Below are positions 46,461 through 55,149 of a DNA stretch of 64,000 bases, piece after piece. Position 1 is the stretch's first letter; every line of letters begins with the position of its first letter. Source of the stretch: Micromonospora violae. Lineage in GTDB: Bacteria; Actinomycetota; Actinomycetes; Mycobacteriales; Micromonosporaceae. The notes beneath the pieces were generated by a model. The model worked only from the letters and a program-made list of their open reading frames with translations. It did no database searches and was not told the DNA's origin. The stretch is from positions 6,944,001 to 7,008,000 of the forward strand of contig NZ_SHKK01000001.1 in NCBI RefSeq assembly GCF_004217135.1. The letters are read 5' to 3'. Made by a program: the position numbers and the translations under genes.

Positions 46461-46817
46461 TCAGCCGGGCAGTCGCGCCGGGGGCGGGTACACCGAGCCG
46501 TCCTGCGGGTCGAACAGCATCAGCCCGTGCTCGCCGGCCAGCCGCTCGATGTCCAGGAGCACCTGGTCCGCGCAGGTCGGGTGCAGGTTCAGCTCGACGT
46601 GGTCGTGGGCGGCGTGCAGCGGTGCCACCGCCCACGGGCTGTTCGGGCCGGGGTGACGGTCCGGGTAGGAGGCGGTGATCGCCCGGTAGAAGCTGACCAC
46701 CCGGGGGTCGGGGTAGCGGTCGATGTGCCTCCCCTGCCGGCAACCGTCGACCGCTGTCCGCACGTCCTCGGGCGTCGCCCCGTCCTCCAGGGCCCACACG
46801 CTCAGATCGAAACTCAC
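46461..46817 (-). CDS. Conserved small protein of unknown function
   Basis: This 118-residue soluble protein (starts MSFDLSVWALEDGATPEDVR, ends near EHGLMLFDPQDGSVYPP) fits a pattern I associate with small stand-alone actinobacterial proteins, some of which are immunity-like. This is an impression, not a firm family call. No toxin gene is adjacent. The start is GTG 46817, without a clear ribosome binding site. It converges with serA. Confidence 0.7.
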   Translation of the reverse strand: MSFDLSVWALEDGATPEDVRTAVDGCRQGRHIDRYPDPRVVSFYRAITASYPDRHPGPNSPWAVAPLHAAHDHVELNLHPTCADQVLLDIERLAGEHGLMLFDPQDGSVYPPPARLPG

Positions 46818-46922
46818 GGCGGATAGCGTGCCATCCGCCGTTCACCATGTCGAAACTGCCTCGCCGCCGGTTAACGACTGATTACCGCAGTCTCCGGTCA
46901 CGACGGTCCGGTGTGGAGACTC

Positions 46923-46952
46923 TTGCGTCGAGTTGAGTCGATTCGCTAGCGT
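46923..46952 (+). promoter_or_regulatory. Orphan plus-strand promoter-like sequence
   Basis: TTGCGT (46923-46928) and TAGCGT (46947-46952) are 18 bases apart. No plus-strand gene follows for 1.2 kb, so if active it would drive a short untranslated RNA ending at the hairpin 47073-47108. Confidence 0.35.
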
Positions 46953-47072
46953 ACGCACTGCGGTCACTGGCCGAGTTCGAGGCGCCGGCCCGTCTTCGGG
47001 TGGCGCGGTCGACGTCCGGCCCGACCGGTCCGCACCCCTCGGTTGTGCGAGCCACGCGCACTCGTCGCTGAC

Positions 47073-47108
47073 CGGCCCCCATGGTCGTTGCCGAGACCGT
47101 GGGGGCCG
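47073..47108. terminator. Hairpin between the apbE end and the candidate small RNA
   Basis: CGGCCCCCATGGTC (47073-47086) pairs with 47095-47108 with one wobble position. It is 37 bases past the apbE stop on the minus strand, so it may end apbE. It may also end a plus-strand transcript. The 327-base gap 46818-47144 has no convincing ORF. Confidence 0.6.
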
Positions 47109-47144
47109 ATCGCAACCCGACGGTTCGGTGCGGTGACGTTCCGC

Positions 47145-47987
47145 TCAGCGTCGGTGGGCGAAGAGCGCGCGATAGTCGGAGCTACCCCGGAACCACGCCA
47201 GGCCGGTGGGCCCGGCCGCGTAGAGCGCGGTGGCGTAGGCGTCGGCGACCGTCAGGTCGGGGCCCACGACGGTGGCGGCGACGAGGTGATCGGCCGGCTC
47301 GCCGGTGTGCGGGTCCACCACGTGCCCGTGCCGCCCGGTCACCCCGGACGTGCCGACCGCGCCGGCGGTCATCTCCAGCACCAGCGGCGCGCGTTCGGGT
47401 GCGGTCGGGTGGTGCACCGCGACCCGCCAGGGCCCACCGTGCGGCGCGCGGCCCCGGACCACGAGGTCAGCCCCGACGAGTACGGCGTAGTCGTGGATGC
47501 CGGCGGCGCGCAGCCGCTCCGCGGCGCGTTCCACGGCCCAACCGCCGAGCAACCCGCCCGGGTCGAAGCCACCGGGCACCGCCCAGGCGTCGAACCACCC
47601 GTCGGTGGCCGCGCGCATCGCCGCGCAGCGGTCCACCAGATCGGCGAGCGGAGGGTACGAGTCCGGGCTGATCTCACCCCGGCGCAGCCGGGAGACCAGG
47701 CTGTCCGGTCGGTTGGGGCCGTAGGTGAGGTCGATGGCGCGCAGCTCGGCGACGCTGTCCCGCAGCGCCTCGCCCACGCCCCGGCGGCCGAGCCACTCGG
47801 GCGCGTTGAGCAGCAGGGTGTATTCGGCGGTCGCGGTGCGTACGGTGTGCTGCACCGCGATCCGGCCCTCGGTGGCGGCGGCCGGGTCGATCCGGTGCCG
47901 GCGGCTGCCGAGACGAAGGTCCGGTCGGCGGCTGCGGAATGCGGACGGGTCCGGCCAGCGGGTCCGTGGCTGCTCGTCGATGCGCAT
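47145..47987 (-). CDS. apbE: FAD:protein FMN transferase (ApbE family)
   Basis: This 280-residue protein attaches FMN to threonine of target flavoproteins. Family landmarks are FDPGGLLGGWAVERAA, VLVGADLVVRG, GTSGVTGRHGHVVDPHTGEP and the metal-site region VADAYATALY. Compared with canonical ApbE the GGD motif reads GAD. No signal peptide or lipobox is visible, and no RnfG/NqrC-type target gene is adjacent, so the target is unknown. Its start region is divergent from leuB, with a 227-base space between. Confidence 0.8.
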   Translation of the reverse strand: MRIDEQPRTRWPDPSAFRSRRPDLRLGSRRHRIDPAAATEGRIAVQHTVRTATAEYTLLLNAPEWLGRRGVGEALRDSVAELRAIDLTYGPNRPDSLVSRLRRGEISPDSYPPLADLVDRCAAMRAATDGWFDAWAVPGGFDPGGLLGGWAVERAAERLRAAGIHDYAVLVGADLVVRGRAPHGGPWRVAVHHPTAPERAPLVLEMTAGAVGTSGVTGRHGHVVDPHTGEPADHLVAATVVGPDLTVADAYATALYAAGPTGLAWFRGSSDYRALFAHRR

Positions 47988-48214
47988 CGCATCTGCCCCC
48001 TCGCGCGTGGCGTCGCGTCATCGCGACCCCGTTGGTCAGCGGGCCCCCGCGACCCACTGATCACTACGGTAGGCAGCGGAGATGACCGCCCTATGAGTCC
48101 CAGCTGAGAGGGTGCTGTGGATTCCCGATCCCGAATAGTGGACGTGCCGTACCGGGAGGCGGGACGGCGACGTACCGTTGCCGGGACAGAACCATTGAGC
48201 AGAGGAGTGCGGTC

Positions 48215-49246
48215 GTGGCGCGGATCGCGGTGGTGGCCGGTGACGGTATCGGGCCCGAGGTGGTCGCGCAGGCCCGCAAGGTCCTCGACGCGGTGCTGCC
48301 CGGCGTGCAGGCCACCGAGTACGACCTCGGCGCGGCCCGCTGGCACCGCACCAAAGAGGTGCTGCCCGACTCGGTGCTGACCGAGCTGGCCGGGCACGAC
48401 GCGATCCTGCTCGGCGCGGTCGGTGACCCGACGGTCCCGCCGGGTGTGCTGGAGCGAGGGCTGCTGCTCAAGCTCCGCTTCGCCTTCGACCAGTACGTCA
48501 ACCTGCGCCCGTCCCGGCTCTGGTCCGGGGTCGCCGGCCCGCTGGGCAACGTGAAGCCGGGCGAGGTCGACCTCGTGGTGGTGCGCGAGGGCACCGAGGG
48601 TCTCTACGCCGGTGCCGGTGGCTCCCTGCACCGGGACACCCCGGCCGAGGTCGCCACCGAGGAGAGCCTGAACACCCGGCACGGCGTGGAGCGGGTGATC
48701 CGCGACGCGTTCGCCCGCGCCGCCCGCCGGGAACGGCGCAAGGTCACCCTCGTACACAAGACCAACGTGCTCACCCACGCCGGGTCGCTCTGGGCGCGCA
48801 CCTTCGACGCGGTCGCCGCCGAGCACCCGGACGTCGCCACCGAGTACCAGCACGTCGACGCGGCGGCCATGTTCCTGGTCACCCAGCCGCAGCGCTACGA
48901 CGTGGTGGTCACCGACAACCTCTTCGGCGACATCCTCACCGACATCGCCGCGGCCGTCACCGGTGGCATCGGGCTGGCCGCCAGCGGCTGCATCAACCCC
49001 GAGGGCGCGTACCCCTCGATGTTCGAGCCGGTGCACGGCTCGGCTCCGGACATCGCCGGGCAGGGCATCGCCGACCCGGTCGCCGCGGTGCTCTCCGCCG
49101 CGTTGCTGCTGGAGCAGCTCGGGCACAGCGAGTCCGCCGCCCGGGTCAACGCGGCGGTCGCCGCCGAGCTGGCCAGCCGGGTTCCGGGCGTGCCGCTGCG
49201 TACCGAAGAGGTCGGCGACCGGCTCGCCGCCCACGCCGTATCCTGA
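48215..49246 (+). CDS. leuB: 3-isopropylmalate dehydrogenase
   Basis: This 343-residue NAD-dependent beta-decarboxylating dehydrogenase has an N-terminal GDGIGPEVV, then [22 protein letters not shown], the metal-binding [10 protein letters not shown] and [10 protein letters not shown]. It acts in leucine synthesis and can also act on the 3-methylmalate formed from citramalate, which fits the nearby cimA. leuA, leuC and leuD are not in the window. The GTG at 48215 follows GAGGAG. ilvE follows 161 bases later on the same strand. Confidence 0.93.
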   Translation: MARIAVVAGDGIGPEVVAQARKVLDAVLPGVQATEYDLGAARWHRTKEVLPDSVLTELAGHDAILLGAVGDPTVPPGVLERGLLLKLRFAFDQYVNLRPSRLWSGVAGPLGNVKPGEVDLVVVREGTEGLYAGAGGSLHRDTPAEVATEESLNTRHGVERVIRDAFARAARRERRKVTLVHKTNVLTHAGSLWARTFDAVAAEHPDVATEYQHVDAAAMFLVTQPQRYDVVVTDNLFGDILTDIAAAVTGGIGLAASGCINPEGAYPSMFEPVHGSAPDIAGQGIADPVAAVLSAALLLEQLGHSESAARVNAAVAAELASRVPGVPLRTEEVGDRLAAHAVS

Positions 49247-49407
49247 CCGTCCCGGCGCGGCTGCGATCGGCCCGGCGTCGGTCTGCCCGGGCAGTCCGTC
49301 CGGCCCGACCGGCGCTACCCGCTGAACGACCGTTCGGGGTAAGTTTCTGGCACAGCCATGTCGGTGTGCGGTCCCGCATGCCGTTGTTCCGCAGGGAGGT
49401 CAGCGCG

Positions 49408-50505
49408 ATGAGCGGTGGTGACAAGCTCGATTTCGAGATCCGTCCGAATGCCGCGTCGGTATCCGCCGCCGACCGGGCCGCCCTGCTGGCCAACCCCGGG
49501 TTCGGCCGTGTCTTCACCGACCACATGGTCACCGTCCGCTACGCCGACGGCAAGGGCTGGTACGACGCCCGGGTGGAGGCGCGTGGCCCGATCCCGATGG
49601 ACCCGGCCAGCGCGGTGCTGCACTACGCGCAGGAGATCTTCGAGGGGCTCAAGGCGTACCGGACGGCCGACGGTGGCGTGACGATGTTCCGGCCGGACGC
49701 CAACGCGGCCCGCTTCGCCACCTCCGCGCAGCGGATGGCGATGCCGGTGCTGCCGCCGGAGGTGTTCGTCGACTCGCTGCACAAGCTCATCGAGATCGAC
49801 CGGGAGTGGATCCCCACCGGTGAGGACGGCAGCCTCTACCTGCGGCCGTTCATGTTCGCCAGTGAGGCCTTCCTCGGCGTCCGCCCGGCCAACGAATACC
49901 TCTACATGGTGATCGCCTCGCCGGTCGGGGCGTACTTCACCGGTGGGATCAAGCCGGTCACGGTCTGGGTCTCACCGGACTACACCCGGGCGGCACCCGG
50001 TGGCACCGGCGCGGCCAAGTGCGGTGGCAACTACGCCGCCTCGCTGGCCGCCCAGGCCGAGGCCATCGACGCCGGCTGCGACCAGGTGGTCTTCCTGGAC
50101 GCGGTGGAGCGCCGTTTCGTCGACGAGTTGGGCGGCATGAACGTCTTCTTCGTCTACGACGACGACACGATCGTGACCCCGCCGCTGACCGGCACGATCC
50201 TGCCCGGCATCACCCGCGACGCGATCATGACGCTGGCCTCCGCGGCCGGTCACCAGGTCGAGGAGCGGCCGGTCAGCTTCGCCGACTGGCAGGCCGACGC
50301 GGCCAGCGGCCGACTGCGCGAGGTCTTCGCGTGCGGCACCGCCGCAGTGATCACGCCGATCGGCGGGGTGCGCTTCCCGGACGGCGAGTTCCTCGTCGGT
50401 GGGGGTGAGTCCGGCCGGGTCACCATGGCCCTGCGTCAGCAGTTGGTCGACATCCAGCGGGGCAAGGCGGCCGACCCGTACGGCTGGGTGCAGCAGGTCT
50501 TCTGA
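49408..50505 (+). CDS. ilvE: Branched-chain amino acid aminotransferase
   Basis: This 365-residue fold-type IV PLP enzyme performs the last step of valine, leucine and isoleucine synthesis. The PLP Lys is in [16 protein letters not shown]. Other landmarks are [13 protein letters not shown] and [12 protein letters not shown]. Length matches the long IlvE class (BCAT-like). The ATG at 49408 has a GGGAGGT box upstream; earlier in-frame starts lack one. The gene ends at a 16-bp perfect terminator. Confidence 0.95.
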   Translation: MSGGDKLDFEIRPNAASVSAADRAALLANPGFGRVFTDHMVTVRYADGKGWYDARVEARGPIPMDPASAVLHYAQEIFEGLKAYRTADGGVTMFRPDANAARFATSAQRMAMPVLPPEVFVDSLHKLIEIDREWIPTGEDGSLYLRPFMFASEAFLGVRPANEYLYMVIASPVGAYFTGGIKPVTVWVSPDYTRAAPGGTGAAKCGGNYAASLAAQAEAIDAGCDQVVFLDAVERRFVDELGGMNVFFVYDDDTIVTPPLTGTILPGITRDAIMTLASAAGHQVEERPVSFADWQADAASGRLREVFACGTAAVITPIGGVRFPDGEFLVGGGESGRVTMALRQQLVDIQRGKAADPYGWVQQVF

Positions 50506-50514
50506 GCGTCGTCG

Positions 50515-50550
50515 CCGCGTCGGCCCGTCCACCCGGACGGGCCGACGCGG
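50515..50550. terminator. Perfect 16-bp bidirectional terminator
   Basis: CCGCGTCGGCCCGTCC (50515-50530) pairs perfectly with 50535-50550 around a four-base loop, between the convergent ilvE and phosphatase genes. Confidence 0.88.
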
Positions 50551-50556
50551 TCGGCC

Positions 50557-51327
50557 CTACGCGTCGGTGGGCTTCGTCCCGGTGGGCTCGTCGAGCAGGT
50601 GGTCGCGGAGCGCGGCGAGCTGCGAGTCGGTCACCCCGGCGTGGCGCAGGTACGCCTCGACCGAGCCGTGGCCCACACGCAGCTCGTTGAGGAAGATCTG
50701 CATCGCCTCGGCGGGTGAGCTCAGGAACGGCGCCGGCACGTCCATGCCGCCCGGGGTGACGGAGGCCAGCCAGGCGCTGTACCGCGCGGACGCCTCGCTG
50801 CTCAGCGCGTAGTCCGCGGTGATGTCCGCGTCGTCGACGCCGAGCACGGCGAGGGTCAGCGCGCAGACGATGCCGGTGCGGTCCTTGCCGGCGACGCAGT
50901 GCACCACCACCGGGGCGTTGGCGGAGTCAGCGATCAGCCCCACCGCCTCGGCCAGCCCGGCGGTGCCGGTCTGCGCCAGGTCGGCGTACCGGTCCGCGAG
51001 GTATCGGGCCAGGCTCGCGCCCTCCACGTGCGGTGTCGCCTCCCAGCCGTCGTGCTCCGGGTGGATGTGCCGGTAGCTGAGCCCCTGGTATGCCGGCACC
51101 CGGCCGTCCCGCTCCACCTCGGTGGGGCGGCGCAGGTCGATGACGGTGCGGATCCCGATCGCGGCGAACGCGTCCGAGTCCTGCTCGGTGAGGCGGTGCA
51201 GCGAGTCGGAACGGTAGAGCCGGCCTCGGCGTATGGGCCGGTCGTCGTGGCCGACGTAGCCACCGACGTCGCGGAAGTTGAAGGTGGCGGGGAGCGAGAC
51301 CTGGGTGTTGTCCTCGGTGGCGTCCAC
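50557..51327 (-). CDS. Tyrosine/dual-specificity protein phosphatase
   Basis: This 256-residue protein has the PTP loop HCVAGKDRTG (CX5R), an N-terminal FNFRDVGGY and RLYRSDSLHRLT. These are the hallmarks of the actinobacterial/mycobacterial PtpB-like phosphatase family, which can act on phosphotyrosine or phosphoinositides. No secretion signal is seen. The start is set at GTG 51327 because it lies six bases after TACCGT; GTG 51333 is two codons earlier. It converges with ilvE. Confidence 0.88.
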   Translation of the reverse strand: MDATEDNTQVSLPATFNFRDVGGYVGHDDRPIRRGRLYRSDSLHRLTEQDSDAFAAIGIRTVIDLRRPTEVERDGRVPAYQGLSYRHIHPEHDGWEATPHVEGASLARYLADRYADLAQTGTAGLAEAVGLIADSANAPVVVHCVAGKDRTGIVCALTLAVLGVDDADITADYALSSEASARYSAWLASVTPGGMDVPAPFLSSPAEAMQIFLNELRVGHGSVEAYLRHAGVTDSQLAALRDHLLDEPTGTKPTDA

Positions 51328-51333
51328 GTTCAC

Positions 51334-51339
51334 ACGGTA
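51334..51339 (-). promoter_or_regulatory. Putative -10 box of a leaderless promoter
   Basis: On the minus strand TACCGT is followed by six bases and the GTG at 51327. No ribosome binding site is present. Confidence 0.45.
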
Positions 51340-51382
51340 ACGGCCGGTGGGGCAGCGCCCCACCGGCCGTCGGGTCGAACGG

Positions 51383-51841
51383 TCACCGTGCCGTGCCGGG
51401 CGGGAGCGCGCCGTACGTCTCGTCGTAGTAGCCACCCAGCTGATCCCGGTAGCTCGGGTCACTGTGGCTGGTCTCGTCGTACTCCGGGGCCGCCTTGATC
51501 TGGTCCCGGGTCCGGTCGACAGAGACGGTGCGCTGGTCGTGGTCGACCTGGTTGACCGTGCCGGCCGGCAGCATCACCTTCTTGCCGAAGATCCAGGGGC
51601 CGGTGTCCACGACCAGGTAGCTGCCGCCCACCTCGTGACTGGCGCTGTCGATCTTGCCGATTCCGCCGTCGGTGGCCTCGACCTTGTAGCCGACCAGGTC
51701 GGCGTCGGCCACACCGGCCTGGTCCCGGTAGCGCCAGGGGTCGAAGGTGCCGGCGGGCGCGCCGCCGGGCACCGCGCCCTGGCCGCCGCCGCGCAGCGGG
51801 TCCGGCCCGGCGTGGGTGGCGTGCGGATCAATCCTGTCCAT
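51383..51841 (-). CDS. PRC-barrel domain protein
   Basis: This 152-residue soluble protein has a disordered Gly/Pro/Ala-rich N-terminus and then a PRC-barrel: LVGYKVEATDGGIGKIDSAS, SYLVVDTGPWIFGKKVMLPA and VNQVDHDQRTVSVDRTRDQI. A short acidic Tyr-rich tail follows. PRC-barrel proteins of this form are common, stress-associated and poorly understood. The ATG at 51841 has AGGAG eight bases upstream; a GTG lies three codons earlier. Confidence 0.85.
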   Translation of the reverse strand: MDRIDPHATHAGPDPLRGGGQGAVPGGAPAGTFDPWRYRDQAGVADADLVGYKVEATDGGIGKIDSASHEVGGSYLVVDTGPWIFGKKVMLPAGTVNQVDHDQRTVSVDRTRDQIKAAPEYDETSHSDPSYRDQLGGYYDETYGALPPGTAR

Positions 51842-51917
51842 GCCGTTCACTCCTGACTGTCACCGAGCAACTCATCTCCCCGCAGGAGCTACCCGGCCGT
51901 CGGGGGCCGGAAACGGC

Positions 51918-51954
51918 GACGGGCCGACGCCGCGAGATGCGGCATCGGCCCGTC
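51918..51954 (-). terminator. Terminator of the ahpC-ahpD operon
   Basis: GACGGGCCGACGCCGC (51918-51933) pairs with 51939-51954 with one mismatch, 13 bases past the ahpD stop. Confidence 0.75.
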
Positions 51955-51967
51955 GGGGCGTACGTGC

Positions 51968-52498
51968 TCAGGCCAGTGCGGCCTCGGCGTCCAGGGTGAC
52001 CGCCGCGGCGTGCACCACGGCGGAGATGCGCAGGGACTCGTGCACCTGCTCCCGGGTGAAACCGCTGCCGCGCAGCGTCTTCTCGTGCGACTCTAGGCAC
52101 ACCCCGCAGCCGGTGATGGCCGAAACGGCCAGGCACCACAGCTCGAAGTCACCCTTGTCCACCCCGGGCCGCGCGATGATCTGCATCCGCAGTCGGGCCG
52201 GCATCGAGGCGTACTGCTCGTCGCCGATGAGGTGCTTGGCCCGGTAGTAGATGTTGTTCATCGCCATGATCGCCGCGGCGCCCTTGGCCGCCTCGACACC
52301 CTCCGGCCCGAGGTGGTCGAGCGCCTCGGCGGCGATCTCGCGCAGCACCACCGGGTTACGGGCGGCCACCGCGCAGGCCAGCGCGGTGCCCCAGGCCTGC
52401 GCCGGGGTCAACGTCGAGGTGCCGACGGTGGAGCCCAGGTTGAGCTTGATGTCCTTGGCGTACTCCGGCAGGGCCGCCTTGATCGCGTCCAGACCCAC
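51968..52498 (-). CDS. ahpD: Alkyl hydroperoxide reductase AhpD
   Basis: This 176-residue helical protein of the CMD/AhpD fold reduces oxidised AhpC in actinobacteria that lack AhpF. The redox motif is in TGCGVCLESHE (CxxC plus His). The GTG at 52498 lies two bases after the ahpC stop, so both are on one transcript. The upstream open frame is shadow coding within ahpC. Confidence 0.93.
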   Translation of the reverse strand: MGLDAIKAALPEYAKDIKLNLGSTVGTSTLTPAQAWGTALACAVAARNPVVLREIAAEALDHLGPEGVEAAKGAAAIMAMNNIYYRAKHLIGDEQYASMPARLRMQIIARPGVDKGDFELWCLAVSAITGCGVCLESHEKTLRGSGFTREQVHESLRISAVVHAAAVTLDAEAALA

Positions 52499-52500
52499 GG

Positions 52501-53058
52501 TCAGACCCCGGCGGCGAGGAGCGCGTTGGCGTCGAGGGTGTCGCCGCCCTTGTTCCAGTTGCACGGGCACAGCTCGTCGGTCTGCAGGGCGTCGAGCACC
52601 CGCAGCACCTCGGAGACGTTGCGGCCGACCGAGCCGGCGGTCACCATGGCGAACTGGATCTCGTTGTTCGGGTCGACGATGAAGGTGGCCCGCTGCGCCA
52701 CGCCGTCCTCGCCCAGCACCCCGCAGGCGGCCGAGAGCTCGCGCTTGATGTCGCTGAGCATCGGGAACGGCAGCTCCCGCAGGTCCGGGTGGTCCTTGCG
52801 CCACGCGTAGTGGACGAACTCGTTGTCCACGGACGCCCCGAGGACCTGTGCGTCCCGGTCGGCGAATTCGCCGTTGAGCCGACCGAACTCGGCGATCTCC
52901 GTCGGGCAGATGAAGGTGAAGTCCTTCGGCCAGAAGAAGACCACCCGCCACTTGCCCTCGTGGGACTTGTGGTTGATCGTCTCGAACGCCTTGTTGGCGT
53001 CCAGCGATACGCAGGCGGTGAGTTCGTACTCAGGGAAGCGGTCACCGACAGTGAGCAC
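52501..53058 (-). CDS. ahpC: Alkyl hydroperoxide reductase AhpC (2-Cys peroxiredoxin)
   Basis: This 185-residue peroxiredoxin has its peroxidatic Cys in DFTFICPTE and its resolving Cys in DELCPCNWNKG. It detoxifies organic peroxides and peroxynitrite, with ahpD directly downstream as reductant. The GTG at 53058 has an AAGGAGG box. No oxyR gene is adjacent; the divergent neighbour is the cimA leader, 222 bases away. Confidence 0.95.
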   Translation of the reverse strand: MLTVGDRFPEYELTACVSLDANKAFETINHKSHEGKWRVVFFWPKDFTFICPTEIAEFGRLNGEFADRDAQVLGASVDNEFVHYAWRKDHPDLRELPFPMLSDIKRELSAACGVLGEDGVAQRATFIVDPNNEIQFAMVTAGSVGRNVSEVLRVLDALQTDELCPCNWNKGGDTLDANALLAAGV

Positions 53059-53267
53059 AGGTCCTCCTTGTAGGCGGCACGGTGGCCGTAACTGGATCCG
53101 TTCCAGATGCTTCCGTACCGCCGTTTGCGCCGGTCGGTGGCCTGGCGACTTGTGAAGCCGATCACGAGTGGCGGTTTCCGGTGAACCGTACGGCGATCGA
53201 GCAGGAACCACCCTCTGTCACTATCCCGATATGTGGGTTGTTCCTCCCAAATCCCGGGGAGGGGTGG

Positions 53268-53273
53268 CAGAGT
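53268..53273 (+). promoter_or_regulatory. Putative -10 box of the cimA leader
   Basis: CAGAGT stands seven bases before the leader ORF GTG. The arrangement is the same as CAGGCT plus seven bases plus ATG at the ilvB leader. No convincing -35 box is seen at 16-18 bases. Confidence 0.4.
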
Positions 53274-53280
53274 AACCACC

Positions 53281-53313
53281 GTGACCAGCACCGCCCTGAT
53301 TATTGCGATCTAG
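53281..53313 (+). CDS. Leader peptide of the cimA attenuator
   Basis: This is a 10-codon ORF, (V/M)-T-S-T-A-L-I-I-A-I, ending in TAG at 53311-53313. It contains ATT ATT GCG ATC, that is three isoleucine codons, two of them ATT, which is rare in a genome like this. The last base of the stop codon is the first base of hairpin 1. Isoleucine control would be logical, because CimA commits pyruvate to isoleucine. The reading is inferred from sequence alone. Confidence 0.7.
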   Translation: MTSTALIIAI

Positions 53314-53374
53314 CGCGCCGGCTCTCCCCTCTGCCGAGCGCGCAGACCTCCCGCATTCGCGGGAGGTCTTTTTG
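53313..53374 (+). terminator. cimA attenuator: first hairpin plus intrinsic terminator
   Basis: Hairpin 1 pairs GCGCGCCGGC (53313-53322) with 53333-53343, one bulged A. Hairpin 2 follows immediately: AGACCTCCCGC (53344-53354) with 53359-53369, eleven perfect pairs and a four-base loop, then TTTTT ending at 53373. It lies 22 bases before cimA. Confidence 0.88.
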
Positions 53375-53395
53375 TTGCTCCGAGAAAGGATCCTG

Positions 53396-54979
53396 ATGAC
53401 GTTCCAGGTGTTCGACACCACCTTGCGCGACGGCGCCCAGCGCGAGGGGCTCACCTACTCGGTGGTCGACAAGCTGGCCGTGGCCCGGCTGCTCGACGAG
53501 TTCGGCGTCGGCTTCATCGAGGGCGGCTGGCCGGGCGCGGTGCCCAAGGACACCGAGTTCTTCCGACGCGCCCGCACCGAACTGGACCTGCGGCACGCCG
53601 TACTCGTCGCGTTCGGTGCCACCCGCAAGGCCGGTGTGGCGGTCGCCGACGACCCCCAGGTGCGCGGCCTGCTGGACGCGCAGACCCCGGCGGTGGCCCT
53701 GGTCGCCAAGGCCGACATCCGGCACGTCGAGCGGGCGCTGCGCACCACCGGCGCGGAGAACCTGGCGATGATCCACGACACCGTCAGCCACCTCGTCAGC
53801 GAGGGCCGGCGGGTCTTCGTCGACGGCGAACACTTCTTCGACGGCTACCGGCACGACCCCGCGTACGGCGCGGCGGTGGTGCAGACCGCGCTCGCCGCCG
53901 GCGCCGAACGGATGGTGCTCTGCGACACCAACGGCGGCATGCTCCCGTCCCAGGTGACCGCCGCGATCCTCGACCTCACCAACCGGCTGGGGATCGACGC
54001 CGGGCTGCTCGGCATGCACGCCCAGAACGACACCGCCTGCGCGGTGGCCAACACGATCGCCGCCGTGGAGGCCGGCGTCCGCCACGTGCAGGGCACCGCC
54101 AACGGGTACGGCGAACGCCCCGGCAACGCCGACATCTTCGCGGTCGTCGCCAACCTCCAGCTCAAGTTGGGCATGCCCGTCCTACCGGAGGGCTGCCTGG
54201 CGCAGATGGTGCGGGTCTCGCACGCCATCGCCGAGATCGCCAACATCGCCCCCGACACCCACCAGGCGTACGCCGGGGCCGCTGCCTTCGCCCACAAGGC
54301 GGGGTTGCACGCGAGCGCGATCAAGGTCGACCCGTTGCTCTACAACCACGTGGACCCGTCGGTGGTGGGCAACGACATGCGGATCCTGGTCACCGAGATG
54401 GCCGGTCGGGCCAGCGTCGAGCTCAAGAGTCGCGAGCTCGGCCTGGACCTGGCCGGCAGCCCCGACGCCCTGACCCGGGTCACCAGGCGGGTCAAGGAGC
54501 TGGAGGCGGGTGGCTGGTCCTTCGAGGCGGCCGATGCCTCCTTCGAGTTGCTGGTCCGTTCGGAACTGCCGGAGGGCAGCCCGGCCCGACCGTTCAAACT
54601 GGAGTCGTACCGGGTGTTGGTCGAGCACCGTGAGGACGGCGCGGTGGTCTCCGAGGCGACCGTCAAGATCCGCGTACGCGGTGAGCGGGTGATCGCCACC
54701 GCCGAGGGCAACGGCCCGGTCAACGCACTCGACGAGGCGCTGCGGGTGGGGCTGGAGCGGCACTACCCGCAGTTGCGCGACTTCGAGTTGGCCGACTACA
54801 AGGTGCGCATCCTGGAGGGCAGCCACGGCACCGGCGCGGTCACCCGGGTGCTGCTGGAGACCTCCGACGGCCGAGGCCGTGACTGGACCACTGTCGGCGT
54901 CCACCCGAACGTGGTCGAGGCCAGCTGGCACGCCCTGGTGGACGCCCTCACCTACGGACTGGCCCCCACCACTGTCTAA
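53396..54979 (+). CDS. cimA: (R)-citramalate synthase
   Basis: This 527-residue enzyme of the isopropylmalate/homocitrate synthase superfamily condenses pyruvate with acetyl-CoA to citramalate, a threonine-independent route to isoleucine. Landmarks are FDTTLRDGAQREG (catalytic Arg-Asp), CDTNGGMLPSQV, MHAQNDTACAVAN and GTANGYGERPGNAD. A C-terminal regulatory LeuA-dimer domain carries feedback control. The AQREG signature and long spacer fit CimA rather than LeuA. The ATG at 53396 follows GAAAGGA. The upstream region is an attenuator. Inverted repeat 3 lies downstream. Confidence 0.93.
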   Translation: MTFQVFDTTLRDGAQREGLTYSVVDKLAVARLLDEFGVGFIEGGWPGAVPKDTEFFRRARTELDLRHAVLVAFGATRKAGVAVADDPQVRGLLDAQTPAVALVAKADIRHVERALRTTGAENLAMIHDTVSHLVSEGRRVFVDGEHFFDGYRHDPAYGAAVVQTALAAGAERMVLCDTNGGMLPSQVTAAILDLTNRLGIDAGLLGMHAQNDTACAVANTIAAVEAGVRHVQGTANGYGERPGNADIFAVVANLQLKLGMPVLPEGCLAQMVRVSHAIAEIANIAPDTHQAYAGAAAFAHKAGLHASAIKVDPLLYNHVDPSVVGNDMRILVTEMAGRASVELKSRELGLDLAGSPDALTRVTRRVKELEAGGWSFEAADASFELLVRSELPEGSPARPFKLESYRVLVEHREDGAVVSEATVKIRVRGERVIATAEGNGPVNALDEALRVGLERHYPQLRDFELADYKVRILEGSHGTGAVTRVLLETSDGRGRDWTTVGVHPNVVEASWHALVDALTYGLAPTTV

Positions 54980-55023
54980 CCCCACCCCCACCCGACCCGT
55001 CGCCCCGCCCTCCCCTCCCCGGT

Positions 55024-55094
55024 CGATCATGGAGTTGTGGTGGTGCACGTAGCGGGCTTCGGTGCCCAAAACGCCCACCACAACTCCATGATCG
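55024..55094. repeat. Intergenic inverted repeat 3 (CGATCATG family)
   Basis: CGATCATGGAGTTGTGGTGG (55024-55043) pairs perfectly with 55075-55094. The 31-base interior has its own GGGC/GCCC stem. It lies between the convergent cimA and exo/endonuclease-fold genes. Its outer core matches repeats 1 and 2, while the inner parts of the arms differ. Confidence 0.88.
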
Positions 55095-55149
55095 GCGCGG
55101 GGGTGCGGCCGCAGGGCGCGGCTGCGGGACGCGGGGCGTGCGGGGCGGG

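Noticed and set aside
46933..47136. 67-codon plus-strand ORF in the serA-apbE gap
   Set aside because: It starts at the -10-like box of the candidate promoter, has no ribosome binding site and is low-complexity; a non-coding RNA fits better.
48082..48096. Tiny ORF M-T-A-L upstream of leuB, as a possible leucine attenuator leader
   Set aside because: Only one Leu codon, and no terminator hairpin with a U-tract follows before leuB, unlike at ilvB and cimA.
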